Assembly: GCF_027244095.1 (NCBI RefSeq)
Contig: NC_069657.1
Span: 412,267,063-412,331,062 of the forward strand
Direction of reading: 5' to 3'
DNA: 64,000 nucleotides
Source of the DNA: Hemicordylus capensis
Taxonomy: Eukaryota; Chordata; Lepidosauria; Squamata; Cordylidae
In this document: positions 1 through 10,937 of the stretch, piece by piece
Numbering within the stretch: the stretch's first letter is position 1
Layout: each line of letters starts with the position of its first letter
Notes under the pieces: model-generated
Database searches by the model: none
What the model saw: the letters and a program-made list of their open reading frames with translations, nothing else
Told to the model about the DNA's origin: nothing
Program-made: the position numbers and the translations under genes

Positions 1-596
1 TGTAACTATCCAAGAGTGTCAAAATAAAATAAAATGGTGAAACGCTTATTTGCCCCAAACTAGGCACTTATATGCTTTCTGAAGGGTAATATTATTTTTT
101 CCACAGCATATTTAAAGAACCTAATTCTCTCATAAAGTACAGCCAGGAAGGCAAAATACTAACTTTTTGCAATAAATTGGAGCTGCTAAGAGGGTGTATT
201 AGAAAATTGACTTCTTATAACTAGTTTCTTTGCAGCTTTCTGAAGAATTACTTATTTTAATGATTTATTTTCCAGATTTCCCTGATAAAAGAGGTACCAG
301 CTGGCTTACAACAGAATGGCTCAGCCTCTGACCACAAAAATTCCGATGCTTCACTGAGTCTGCATTCCTATACTCACCTTGGAGTAAATACTATTGAACA
401 CAATGGGGCTTACTTCCAAGAAGAGTTGTACATGTAAAATCTGGGAACAAACATCAAGTGCAGATAGGTTAGCTGTTCACAACTCTGGCATCCATATATT
501 GCACATTAAATACTCTGAACAGGAAAGCATGTAGCATACGTTTATTGTGGCTATGATAATAATGTGTGTTTGTGTTTACTATTATTATTGTGTCCT
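1..596. other. Intergenic DNA with one old repeat fragment
   Basis: No gene is visible. Around 372-430 there is a fragment of a short interspersed sequence (GGAGTAAATACTATTGAACA followed by GGGGCTTACTTCC). Its relatives, GAGTAAG..CCC..TGAA type, recur near 54312-54372, 55850-55890 and 58528-58620. The rest is AT-rich and unrecognised. Confidence 0.4.
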
Positions 597-2512
597 TCTA
601 AACTGTCTGGAAAAACTGAAAACTAACATATTGCCAGGGCCAGCTGGTATCCATCCAAGAGTCCTAAAAGAACTCAAATGTGAAATTGCCAACCTCCTTG
701 CTAAAATATAGCAATAGCACTTACATTTATATACCGCTTTATAGCCGGAGCTCTCTAAGCGGTTTACAATGATTTTAGCATATTGCCCCCAACATTCTGG
801 GTACTCATTTTACCGACCTCGGAAGGATGGAAGGCTGAGTCAACCTTGAGCCCCTGGTCAGGATCAAACTTGTAACCTTCTGGTTACAGGGCGGCAGTTT
901 TACCACTGCGCCACCAGGGGTGTTATAAAAGTTATAAAATATATAACTTATCCCTGAAATCAGGCTTTGTACCATAGGACTGGAAAGTAGCAAACACCAA
1001 TTTTCAAAAAGGGATCCAGGGGCGATCCGGGAAATTACAAGCCGGTTAGATTAATGTCCATTCCAGGCAAATTGATGGTAAGTATCCTCAAGGATAAAAT
1101 TGTAAAGCACATAGAACAACAGGCCCTGCTGGTAGTGAACCAGCATGGCTTCCACAAAGGTAAATCTTGCCTCACAAAACTTTTGGAGTTCTTTGAGAGT
1201 GTCAACAAGTGTGTGGATAAGGGTGATCCAGTTGACATAGTATACCTGGACTTCTAGAAAGCTTTCTACAAAGTTCCTCATCAAAGACTCCTGAGAAAAC
1301 TTAGCAATCATAAGATAAGGGGACAAGTACATGTGTGTATTGCTAACTGGTTGAAACACAGGAAACAGACGGTAGGGATAAATGGAGAGTTTTCACAATG
1401 GAGGGAAGTAAGGAATGGGGTCCCCCAGGGATCTGTACTGGGACCTGTGCTATTTAATTTATTCATCAATGATCTAGAAGTAGGAGTATGCAGCGAGGTG
1501 GCCAAATTTGCAGATGATACCAAACTCTTTTGGGTAGTGAAATCCAAAACTGATTGTGAGGAGCTCAAAAAGAATCTCTTCAAACTGGGTGAGTGTGTGA
1601 TAAAGTGGCAAATGTGGTTCAGTGTTGGCAAGTGTAAAGTGATGCACATTGGGACAACCCCCCGCCCTTCAAGTATATGCTGATGGGATCTGAGTTGTCA
1701 GTGACTGACCAGGAAAGGGATCTTGGGGTCATGGTGGACAGCTCATTGAAAATGTCAACTCAATGTGCGGCAGCTGTGAAAAAGGCCAATTCCATGCTAG
1801 GGTTCATTAGGAAGGGGATTGAAACTGCTAATATTACAATGATCTTATACAAAACTTTTGTGTGGGCCACACCTGGAGTACTGTGTACAATTCTGTTCAC
1901 CACATCAAAAAAGGACATTGTAGAACTGGAAAAGGTGCAGAAGAGGGCAACCAAGATGATCAGGGGCATAGAGCACCTTTCTAATGAGGTAAGGCTACAA
2001 CACATGGGGCTTTTTAGTTTAGAAAAAAGATGACTGTGGGGAGACTTGATAGAGGTCTATAAAATAATGCATGGTATGGAGAAAGTGGACAGAGAGAAAT
2101 TCTTCTCCCTCTCATATAACACTAGAACCAGGGGTCATCCCATGAAATTGATTGCCACAAAATTTAGGACCAACAAACGGAAGTACTTTTTCACATAATG
2201 CATAATCCACTTGTGGAATTCTCTGCCACAAAATGTGACAGCCAACAACCTGCCTGGCTTTAAGAGGTGTTTGGATAACTTCATGGAGGAGAGGTCTATC
2301 AATGGCTACTATTCGGAAGGCTATAGGCCACCTCCAGCCTCAAAGGCAGGATTCCTCTGAGTACCAGTTGCAGGGGAGTAACAGTAGGAGAGAGGGCACA
2401 CCCTCAGCTCCTGCCTGTGGCTTCCAGCGGCATCTGGTGGGCCACTGTGCGAAACAGGATGCTGGACTAGATGGGCCTTGGGCCTGGTCCAGCAGGGCTG
2501 TTCTTATGTCCT
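597..2512 (+). mobile_element. CR1-clade LINE, 5'-truncated, degraded
   Basis: This is a truncated CR1 non-LTR retrotransposon that kept the reverse transcriptase and 3' tail. Translations show a KGKSCLTKLLEFF block near 1160-1200, GVPQGSVLGPVLFNLFINDL near 1420-1475, and the catalytic FADDTKL at about 1507-1527. The C-terminal NSLPQNV..NNLPGF region follows at about 2218-2265. Reading is broken by an in-frame TAG near 1255 (where copy 13510-15347 has CAA), a frame change near 1680 and a TGA at 2031-2033 that the other copy shares. A SINE sits inside at 711-934. The 3' tail ends in CAGGGCTGTTCTTATGT. It is a dead copy, older than the one at 13510-15347. Confidence 0.9.
711..934 (-). mobile_element. 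tRNA-derived SINE inserted in CR1
   Basis: Read on the minus strand the element begins with a tRNA-like head (CCCTGGTGGCGCAGTGGT, pol III box A type). A box-B-like stretch follows (GGTTACAAGTTTGATCCTG), and the tail is AAGCGGTATATAAATG, resembling L2-type LINE tails. It is flanked by a perfect 9-bp target duplication TAAAATATA at 702-710 and 935-943. Removing it restores alignment of the surrounding CR1 with the second CR1 copy, so it inserted after the CR1 did. Confidence 0.85.
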
Positions 2513-3512
2513 TGGAGAAGAGTGGGTGTAAACATAACAATAAGTGGTTAAATATTATTGCTTATTATTATTACTTGATTATTTCAAAATGCATAATACA
2601 CATTTATTAGGGGGGGCATGATTGCATTGAATTGTCAAAATGGGAGCGGACTGTAGACTGACCAGGGACTGTGAATGAAGTCCACTGATCTTTTAAGGAC
2701 CAATCAATGCCTCTCTTCCAAATCCTAACATCAAGGGGGGGGGAATTGGATGGGGAGAATTCCAAAAGCATCCCCAGCAGAGCATAGAGCAAATTACTAT
2801 ATTGTTTTGCACACAGGTAATTTGTTCAAACAATAACTTGCTTGTTTAGCTGTTCCCATATTAACCACCCATTCATAACCTTCAACATGGTCAAGTCTCC
2901 TGGAAGTTGCCAAGCAACTGCAGCATATTGCTAGTGTTGTCCCAGTGGATCATGTATGCATAATTCCCTTTAAGAAGATATGTCTTATCTATTACAGTCA
3001 ATTCCTTTGCACATTTTCCTGAACTCTGCTTTAATTCTTCCACAAACTGGTTGAATCACAATATTCCCTGACAGACATTCAGACACACCTAATGAGATTA
3101 TGCATCGGTCCCTTTTAGATAAAGCTCAGTGGGGGAGATAAAAATGGCTCCCCGGGAAACGTAAATTAGTGGCAAAGCAATTACCTTAAGTGATCGAAAA
3201 AATGGTTCTATAAAATCCTATTTAAATTAGAATTTTTAAAAAGTGGTAGACTAATTGCAAGGTAGCTGGATTCGTGATGAGTGAAACTCACCAATATGTG
3301 AATGGGAGAAAGAAGCACTATTGGAGTAGATGCTTCTCCAAGTCTTCCTTTACTATTGCTAAGAATAGTAAAACATGTATTTGGTATCAGTAATAGCTGT
3401 TCACATGGTTCTTGAATCCATTAATGAGTTCCATTGTGTTATTGTGGCACTTCTGCTTCTGGTCTTTCACTGGGGGATGTGAAGACGGAAAATGGCAGTA
3501 GCCCAACCACAA
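2513..3512. other. Intergenic DNA, nothing recognised
   Basis: AT-rich sequence of about 1 kb with no repeat family or coding signal that I recognise. It includes a short G run near 2738. Confidence 0.4.
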
Positions 3513-3816
3513 GGAACATAGGAACATAGGAAACTGCCATATACTGAGTCAGACCATTGGTCTGTCTAGCTCAGTATTGTCTTCACAGACTGGCAGCGGC
3601 TTCTCCAAGGTTGCAGGCAGGAATCTCTCTCAGCCCTATCTTGGAGAAGCCAGGGAAGGACCTTGAAACCTTCTGCTCTTCTCAGAGCGGCTCCATTCCC
3701 TGAGGGGAATATCTTGCAGTGCTCACACATCGTCTCCCTTTCATATGCAACCAGGGCAGACCCTGCTTAGCTATGGGGGACAAGTCATGCTTGCTACCAC
3801 GAGACCAGCTCTCCTC
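3513..3816 (-). mobile_element. 5S rRNA-derived SINE, minus strand
   Basis: Nearly full-length copy of the most abundant SINE in the window. On the minus strand it starts with a head that carries a 5S rRNA-like internal promoter (TAGCTAAGCAGGGTCTGCCC type, around 3750-3780). It ends with the tail that reads on the plus strand as AACTGCCATATACTGAGTCA. The tail resembles the CR1 3' end, so CR1 machinery probably moved it (inference). Confidence 0.8.
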
Positions 3817-3959
3817 TCCACAAGCAATCTCCAATAAGTGCCAAGGGCATTTGGTTACTGCATGCACTAACGTCACAATGATCAGCTTTGAATTCTCAGG
3901 AGCCTCTTTGTTCTCCAGGCAGGTTCCTTAAACTGGCATGATAGAAGTCCAGTTCAGAG

Positions 3960-4784
3960 TAGGGGTGTGCAAGCTGGCTCGGGCGAGCCGGTTCAACAAG
4001 TTCAGGGTCAAACCTGGTCCAAGTTCAAACCGAATTGGGCCCAGTTCAACCCAAGCCAGTTCGGATCCCTACTGGTAAAGGGGCATTGGGTGAGGATTCC
4101 CCTTTACCAGTAAGAGGGGGGCAGGAAGGCTTCCCTAAGAGTAGAGTGGGAGAGAGGGGAGTAAATAACTACTTACAACTGCTGGCTGTAGCAGATGCTG
4201 TGGTGGCAGCCATGGGGAGGGTGGCAAGGGTGGCTGTGGCTCCCTTCAAACCCTGCTGGCCTTCCCCAGAGTAGGCGGGGCTGGTGGCGGTCCGGTTCAG
4301 GCCTCTGCACATGCACGGAGGCCATTTTAGTGTCCTCCATGCATGCTCAGAGGCCACTTGCATGGTCACACAAATGGCCTCTGTGTATGCGTGGAGGTCA
4401 CTAAAATGGCCTCCACATGTGCACAGAGGCCCAAACCAGGCTGAAGACGGCCCAAACTCAGCCACCGCTGGCCCAGCCTACCCTGGGGGAGGCCAGTGGA
4501 GGTGTTGGGAGCCATTGCCACAGCCACTGCTTGCGGAATTTGTAAGTAGTTATTTACTCCCCTCCCTCCTGCTCTACCCTTAGTGAACCCTCCCTGCCCC
4601 TTTACTGGTAAAGGGGAATCCTCACCGGATTCCCATTTACCAGTTTAGCTTTGAGCTGGTTGAACTGGCTAGGTTCGAACTCAAACTGAGACTGGCTTGA
4701 CCGGGCACAAAACCAAGCTGGGTCGGCTTGGCTCGGATCCAGATCAATCCGAACCAGCAAAACTGGTTTTGTGCACAATACCTA
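3960..4784. mobile_element. Foldback (MITE-like) DNA element
   Basis: The ends are inverted repeats (TAGGGGTGTGCAAGCTGG at the left, CTGGTTTTGTGCACAATACCTA at the right with mismatches). Inside, arms of roughly 115 bp pair again: 4071 to about 4185 is inverted relative to about 4535-4650. Each arm contains its own hairpin, for example ACTGGTAAAGGGG at 4071-4083 against CCCCTTTACCAGT at 4099-4111. The centre repeats GAGGCCATTTTAGT motifs in both orientations. It has no transposase and looks non-autonomous. The end motif is shared with the elements at 7234, 24386 and 47088. Confidence 0.7.
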
Positions 4785-5059
4785 AATCAGGCTTTTAAAA
4801 AAGCAGTGCTGTGACCACGTACAGTGGCGCAAACAGGTTGGACGTCCTGACCTGACCCTTCAGTCACCATTGTTCCCCACTGCTCATACTCAGAGCATTA
4901 GGGCCCTGTCAGATGGTGACTGACCGGCTGAGGGCGGGACCAGTTTGTACCACTGAACACAGTTACAGCAGAACTTTTTAAATGTCTGAATGAGGCTATA
5001 GTAGTGATAGTTCTGCAGAGTATGCAGAACAGCTTAGGCAGAGTATTATAAATATGGGG

Positions 5060-5252
5060 TAGGGGCCATGGCTCAATGGTAGGGCACCTGTTTTGCACGC
5101 AGCAGGTCCCACATTTACTTTCTGGCATCTCCAGGTAGTACTAGGAAAGACTCCTGGAGGAAACCTTAAAGAGTGACCAGAGGAAACCTTCTGGTCAGTG
5201 GAGATAATACTGCACTAGATGGATTGATGGTCGGAATAAGCTTCCTATGTTA
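5060..5252 (+). mobile_element. tRNA-headed SINE
   Basis: The head GGCCATGGCTCAATGGTAGG is a tRNA box A, followed by a degraded box B (GCAGGTCCCACATTTACTTT). The tail, TGCACTAGATGGATTGATGG then AAGCTTCCTATGTT, is the one used by the 5S-headed SINEs. An internal extra stretch and many differences indicate an old copy. Confidence 0.7.
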
Positions 5253-5277
5253 CAAAGATGTCATAAGCCTCCAGTGA

Positions 5278-5420
5278 AGGAGCATAGCAAGGTTGGGGCA
5301 GCCCTGGGGCATGATATGAGAATGGGCCCAACCCCTGCCCCGCCACCTGCCTTTGTGGTCCTCTGCTGGTTGACCCGCCTGTCTGCTATCTGCCTGCCTG
5401 CCTTTGCTGGATAGGCCCTA
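5278..5420 (+). mobile_element. hAT-type element end fragment
   Basis: The start GGAGCATAGCAAGGTTGGGG matches the inverted end of the hAT element at 32437-32730 (GGGGCGTAGCAAGGTTGG). I cannot place the other end, so this is a partial or decayed copy. Confidence 0.35.
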
Positions 5421-5699
5421 CCTGTTGGCCGCACCAACATGACCTGATGATGTCACCGAGCCAGCGCGACTGCATTGCCCCCTGTCAGTGAAAATAGGGT
5501 TTCAAGGGGCTGCCTGTTCTTGATGGGATCAGGCCAGCTCCATGCTGTTTAGTGATTGAGAGAGTGGCTAGTTCAGTGGTCAGTGTGGGCCCAAGTACTC
5601 AGTGCAGGGGGGTGGGCAAGAGAGGACAGCTGAGCTGGCAGGTTTTCTCCCTTTCCCCCCTACACCATCAGAACAGTCCTGTTGGACCATGGTTTCCCC

Positions 5700-6010
5700 C
5701 CTACACCATCAGAACAGTCCTGTTGGATCAGGCCTAAGGCCCATCTAGCCCAGTTTCACACAGTGGCCCACCAGATATGTCTGGGAAGCCCATAGACAAG
5801 AGGTGAGGGCATGCCCTCTCTCCTGGTGTTGCTCCCCTGCAACTGGTATTGATAGGTATCTTGCCTCTGTGGCTGGAGGTGGCCTATAGACACCAGACTA
5901 GTAGCTATTGATAGACCTGTCCTCCATGAATTTGTCTTAGCCCCTTTTAAAACCATCCAAGCTGGTGGCCATCACCACATCCTGTGGCAGGTGATGCTTT
6001 TCTTTATTTA
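5700..6010 (-). mobile_element. CR1 LINE 3' end, minus strand
   Basis: Reverse complement matches the CR1 tail and the last coding stretch (the LDGFKRG peptide is recognisable). A 30-bp piece of the tail (CACCATCAGAACAGTCCTGT) is duplicated 39 bp to the left, at about 5660-5690 and 5699-5729. Confidence 0.75.
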
Positions 6011-6399
6011 AAATGTGTGTACTAGAAATTGCTTCCCATGTGGACCATGTTAGATACGTGCATTGGCTCATCAACTTTATTTTTGATGTAGTTTGACGTT
6101 TCAAGTTTGGCGTTAAGTTGTTGATCTTAGTACTGATAAAATTGAAACACAGACTTGTATTATGCATCTAGCAAGGGAAGTGGTTTCATCTCTGACATGT
6201 GATACCACAACCAGTGTTTTTTCCTACATGTACAACTGACAGTAAGTTTCAAGTAAGTGTTACTTGCCAAAGCTCTCAACTTGCTAAGATTATTTGTTCA
6301 TCCAACTATACAGAACCTACAACATAATACCACAATTGCTTGACAACATTCAGGAAATGTATTAATGCAGATGAAATTACCAGCTACCCCTGCTAACTG

Positions 6400-6765
6400 A
6401 GCAGAGAGGCAACTTTTAAAGTGGTGATTCTCTTATATTTAGCAGGGGGAGAGTAACTGGCCCTATCCAATCCCAGCACAGCACCCCTTCAGTGGCTGTT
6501 GCTGGTACCTGCCTTATGTTTCTTTTTAGATTGTGAGCCGTTTGGGGACAGGGAGCTAGGTGGCCAGATTTGGCTTTTTAAAAGCCAAATTCTGGCTTAT
6601 GGCCCATTTGACCCACGAGTATACCCCTTAGGTTCTGGTAACTCTGACAGGGAGCCATCTTTATTTATGAATTATTTATTTTTCTATTTAAACAGCTTTG
6701 AGAACTTTGGTTGAAGTGTGGAATATAAATATTCATAGTAGTCATAGCAGTAGAAATGCTTAAAT
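6400..6765 (+). mobile_element. LINE 3' tail (L2/CR1 type) with internal insertion
   Basis: Contains the tail GAGAGTAACTGGCCCTATCC, then TTTTTAGATTGTGAGCCGTT and GGGGACAGGGAGC. After about 100 bp of unrelated sequence (AGGTGGCCAGATTTGG onward) the motif GGGAGCCATCTTTATTTATG follows. The same tail is found inverted at 16360-16590 without this interruption, so something inserted here. Confidence 0.55.
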
Positions 6766-7113
6766 TAATGAATAAATGAAACAAACAAATTAACAGTGAT
6801 TCTGTGAGAATGCTCAGCACCAGATCCTTTGAACTGCTGGTCCATACAGGCCCCATTATTACAGGACAACCTCAAAGCTTCTCTCTTACTCACTTCCTCA
6901 GCATCAAGCACTTTGGACCTTCAGGTACGAAGAACATAGGACCTAAATTCTTGTTGAGGAAGAATACTTCCCTAATTCCATCAAACGTCCTGTGAGTCCA
7001 ATCTCCTCCATCCATCCATGCCCCAAGAATGGTCTTCACCAATACCATAGGACACATGTTGAAATGGAACCCTGACAGAAGCCCTGGAAGCTCACTCTAG
7101 TGCTTAGCTTGCT

Positions 7114-7231
7114 GGAACATAGGAAGCTACCTTATACTGAGTCAGACCACTGGTCCATCTAGCTCAATACTGTCTACACTGGCAACTCTCCACGGAAACT
7201 CTCCACGGTTTCAGGCAGGAGTCTCTCTCAG
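7114..7231 (-). mobile_element. 5S-type SINE fragment, cut by a MITE
   Basis: The tail half of the 5S/tRNA SINE family (TATACTGAGTCAGACCACTG on the plus strand) stops abruptly at CTCTCTCAG, where the foldback element at 7234 begins. A 15-bp piece (CTCTCCACGG with flank) is tandemly doubled near 7185-7210. Confidence 0.7.
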
Positions 7232-7233
7232 AC

Positions 7234-8342
7234 TAGGGATGTGCGAACTGGTTCGAATTTGAACCAGGGTGGTTTGGAGGTTCAAATTCAAACCGAACCA
7301 GCCATCAGGTTCGAGCTGCAGGTTCGAATTCGAACCGAACCAGGGGGTGGTTCGATTCAAACTGGATCTAACCAGTTCGAACTGGTTCAGACACCCAAAA
7401 ATTGGTAGGATGGTAGCTGGCACCCAGGGGTACCTGTCACCCAAACCCCAAAGCAATCGGACACTCGGTGGCCCAGAGAGAGTGGTGGTGTAGTACACAT
7501 AGGGTGCCAACCACCACCATGGGTTTCTAACCCATGGGGTACAGGGTTCTGTTGCTATCATAGAATCCACACTCAGAATACCTCAGAAACAACAGAAGCA
7601 TGTACCCCATGGGTTAGAAACCCATGGGGGTGGTTGGTACCCTATGTGCACTACACCACCACTCGCTCTGGGCCACCCCAGCACCCCCCAAGTGCACTTA
7701 TGGGGCTGCTGAAAGCTCCATTATAGCTTATGAGGAAAAACCTTAAAGACGCGTAAACTTCAACAATTCACCAAAAATCAGCCCTCTGCCCAAATCCTTT
7801 GAAAAGATTCAGGTAGCTTCCTTGCCCCTACCTGGCACTACCACCAACCCCACACTGCTCTAGGCCACCCCTTTGCCCCCGACGTGAAGGTATACATTTG
7901 CTGACACCTCCATGCTTCTTTATGGAGAAAAACCTTAAAGACGCGTAAACTTCAAAAATCACTTAAAAATCAGCCCTTTGCCCAATTCCTTTCAAATAAT
8001 TCTGATAGCTTCCTTGCCCACTCTAGGAACTACCACCCACCACACTCCACTCTACGACATGCCTTTCCCCCCGACATGAAGCTATAGATTTGCTGCAATC
8101 CTAATTATTCTCTATGAGGAATTCAGAAATACTTGAACAATTCACCAATAATCAGAGGAGTGTCCAATTGCCTTGGGGTTTTGTGGGTGGTAGGCACCCC
8201 TATCTGTCTACCACCCACCCCGCTTTTGTGCCCCTAGGTGCTCCACAATAGGGGATATGGACTGGTTTGGGTCCCATTATATTCTATGAGAAAAATAATT
8301 AAAAATATTTCAAATATTCATAAAAAAATCATAGGGGTGTCT
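7234..8342. mobile_element. Large foldback MITE, copy 1 (right end missing)
   Basis: Starts TAGGGATGTGCGAACTGGTT and matches the element at 47088-48357 over most of its length. The left block (7234-7485) and the right block (about 7800-8342) align. The middle differs: copy 1 carries its own inverted repeat (CCATGGGTTTCTAACCCATG near 7517 and its partner near 7600). The match ends at GGGGTGTCT, 8342, exactly where the palindrome at 8343 begins. No transposase is present. Confidence 0.75.
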
Positions 8343-8528
8343 CAAAACCATCTATGCAGGTAGCATAATAGAATCATACACTTTGAGTTGGAAGGGGTTG
8401 TGGAGGTCCTCAAGGACTCCTAATCTAAAACAATGAAGGAGTGTCCAAAAGGCGATTTCTACAAATACGAATATGATAAATACTTATATACCGCTTTTCA
8501 ACAAGAAGTTCCCAAAACAGTTTACATA

Positions 8529-9308
8529 CAGGTGAAACTCGGAAAATTAGAATATCGTGCAAAAGTCCATTAATTTCAGTAATGCAAATTAAAAGGTGAA
8601 ACTGATATATGAGACAGATGCATTACATGCAAAGCGAGATAAGTCAAGCCTTAATTTGTTATAATTGTGATGATCATGGCGTACAGCTCATGAAAACCCC
8701 AAATTCACAATCTCAGAAAATTAGAATATTGCATGGAACCAAGAAGACAAGGATTGAAGAATAGAACAATATCGGACCTCTGAAAAGTATACAGTGTACT
8801 GTGCTTGATTGGCCAGCAAACTCGCCTGACCTGACCCCATAGAGAATCTATGGGGCATTGCCAAGAGAAGGATGAGAGACATGAGACCAAACAATGCAGA
8901 AGAGCTGAAGGCCGCTAATGAAGCATCCTGGTCTTCCATAATACCTCATCAGTGCCACAGGCTGATAGCATCCATGCCACGCCGCACTGAGGCAGTAATT
9001 GCTGCAAAAGGGGCCCAAACCAAGTATTGAATACATATGCATGCTTATACTTTTCAGAGGTCCGATATTGTTCTATTTTTCAATCCTTGTCTTCTTGGTT
9101 CCATGTAATATTCTAATTTTCTGGGATTGTGGATTTGGGGTTTTCATGAGCTGTACGCCATGATCATCACAATTATAACAAATTAAGGCTTGACTTATCT
9201 CGCTTTGCATGTAATGCATCTGTCTCATATATCAGTTTCACCTTTTAATTTGCATTACTGAAATTAATGGACTTTTGCACGATATTCTAATTTTCCGAGT
9301 TTCACCTG
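8529..9308 (+). mobile_element. Tc1/mariner-like transposon, internally deleted
   Basis: A 780-bp element with terminal inverted repeats of about 263 bp. It begins CAGGTGAAACTCGGAAAATT and ends with the complement, and is bounded by TA at 8527-8528 and 9309-9310, the Tc1/mariner target. The right TIR differs from the left at four positions. Full Tc1-type elements are about 1.6 kb, so more than half of the transposase is gone. The near-identical TIRs suggest a young copy, or homogenisation of the palindrome. Confidence 0.9.
8807..9030 (+). pseudogene. Tc1-like transposase, C-terminal remnant
   Basis: Encodes about 75 residues of a Tc1/mariner transposase. DWPANSPDLTP comes first, then after a one-base deletion near 8838 IENLWGIAKRRMRDMRPNNA and later RLIASMPRRTEAVIAAKGAQ, ending TKY and a TGA at 9028-9030. 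The E of IENLW is the third catalytic acidic residue of the DD34E triad in this family. The first two aspartates and the DNA-binding domain are missing, so it cannot act. Confidence 0.85.
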
Positions 9309-9494
9309 TATGTAAACTGTTTTGGGAACTTCTTGTTGAAAAGCGGTATATAAGTATTTATCATATTCGTATTTGTAGAAATCGCCTTTTGGACACTCCT
9401 TCATTGTTTTAGATTAGGAGTCCTTGAGGACCTCCACAACCCCTTCCAACTCAAAGTGTATGATTCTATTATGCTACCTGCATAGATGGTTTTG

Positions 9495-10590
9495 TGCTGG
9501 GCTCTGCCCTCATAGGCATCAAAAATCACTGAGCTCTAGCCCCTTGACCACCATCTCCACTCTAAAGGCCTGCAGTCCAAGGCTCTGCCAATTTACCAGA
9601 ATGTTTTATTTCAAGTGTTGCCAACTGCATTTTTAACTTTTTACCAGCTGAATTGCTTTGTTCTTCAGCTGTTTCATCTTATGCTCATCTGTTGATGCCC
9701 AGTCCTGAAGAGTCGGCCCTTGGCTACCCCATGCTTGGCTGACTTCTGTGACTCAAAGAACATTGGTCATAAACGTTGGCTACTATATGTTCTGTGGCAC
9801 AGCATAAGACCAGGCCCTAAAAATAGTTATTGTTGATTAATAACGAGTGTGATGGATTCTCTGAAGTCACAGTAAGGCTGCAGTCTCATTCTTGGCCACA
9901 TTAATGGGCTGCTGTGACTCCGTGTGTAACAAAAATCCACAGTATCGCTAATGTTGACTCATGTCAATGGTGTTTTTTTAACTCAGTAAAAACTCAACCA
10001 AGACTATCGTCAAAGAACGTATTAGTCTGCTTAATTGAAGGTGGTTTACCAGCAATCAGTGATCACGTTATGATTATTGTTGACACATTGAGGTGGGAAA
10101 CGAAACTTGTGTTTTGCTCATTTGTAATCTCTAGATTCTACGACAGCTTTTACGGGGGATTATTCTCTTCTAGACATTGGACTGGTTCTCATGATCAAAG
10201 CAGCCACCAAATATCAGGCAGGGAAGGGAGGAGGAGATACACATGTGCCCAGAACCCAGTCATCTGCACAGTGAAAATTACCAGGAAGTGATCATGTGCG
10301 AGGAGTTGATCATGGTTGGTTGGCATGGGTAAATGACATTGGCTGTCTTAGATGGGAAACAGGGTGGCCAATGCCAGTTGCAGTCATGCTTGATTGCTTG
10401 GACACAATCACTTCTTGGTCATTTTCACTATGCAAATGATTGGAAATCAGGAACACTCATTCCTCCTTCTCCTCCCTCTGCCTGACATTCAGCACAGCTT
10501 TGATTGTGAGAACCGGCCCAATGTATATTGACAGTGGGCAAAGATCCACGACTATTTTTCAGAGCCCCAACCTGAAGCAAAGCTGTAAGG
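9495..10590. other. Intergenic DNA, nothing recognised
   Basis: No gene or known repeat recognised. Near 10185-10275 and 10430-10500 there are related stretches in opposite orientation (a GCAGGGAAGGGAGGAGGAG block and its approximate complement, with ATCATTTGCATAGTGAAAA-like sequence). This suggests a decayed foldback element of about 300 bp. Confidence 0.4.
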
Positions 10591-10900
10591 CAGACCGTGG
10601 TGCTCTCACCCCTGGACTTCGGGGCCAAAGTCCAGGGGCCTCCACTTCTGCTGGGGGCCTCCAAATCTTCTTTGGTCTGTCCTAGGCGGTGTAGTCGCCA
10701 CTGGCCCACACTGAGCCGGGTGGCCAAGTGTGATTATGACCTTGCTGGGTGCTTTAGAGACAGAGGGGCGAGTGGGGAAAGAAATATGTGGGATGAGATT
10801 AGGGGAACGATGCTTAACTAGCAGGGTGAGGGCTTCAGCAAGGGGGAGGCCTCCAAAGGCCTCTAGGTCCAGGCTCCAAAATGACCTAGGTGCACCTCTG
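10591..10900. mobile_element. hAT-type MITE, copy related to 42101-42320
   Basis: Starts CAGACCGTGGTGCTCTCACC and ends GACCTAGGTGCACCTCTG, matching both ends and much of the interior of the element at 42101-42320. That copy has an 8-bp target duplication. Here the flanks do not give a clear one. Confidence 0.6.
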
Positions 10901-10937
10901 CAGGAAGATATAAGTGCTCCATCAAGGCAGTTTCAGC

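Larger units (their letters stand above)
8343..9494. repeat. 1152-bp palindrome around a Tc1-like element
   Basis: Arms 8343-8791 and 9046-9494 are inverted copies of equal length (449 bp) with a 254-bp spacer. By eye I find four differences, all in the inner 110 bp; the outer part appears identical. Only part of each arm (8529-8791 and 9046-9308) is the terminal repeat of the Tc1-like element. The outer 184 bp of each arm (8343-8526 and 9311-9494) is flanking DNA that includes a LINE-type tail (TATATACCGCTTTTCAACAA). An inverted copy of the flank on both sides is not expected from simple transposition. Confidence 0.9.
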
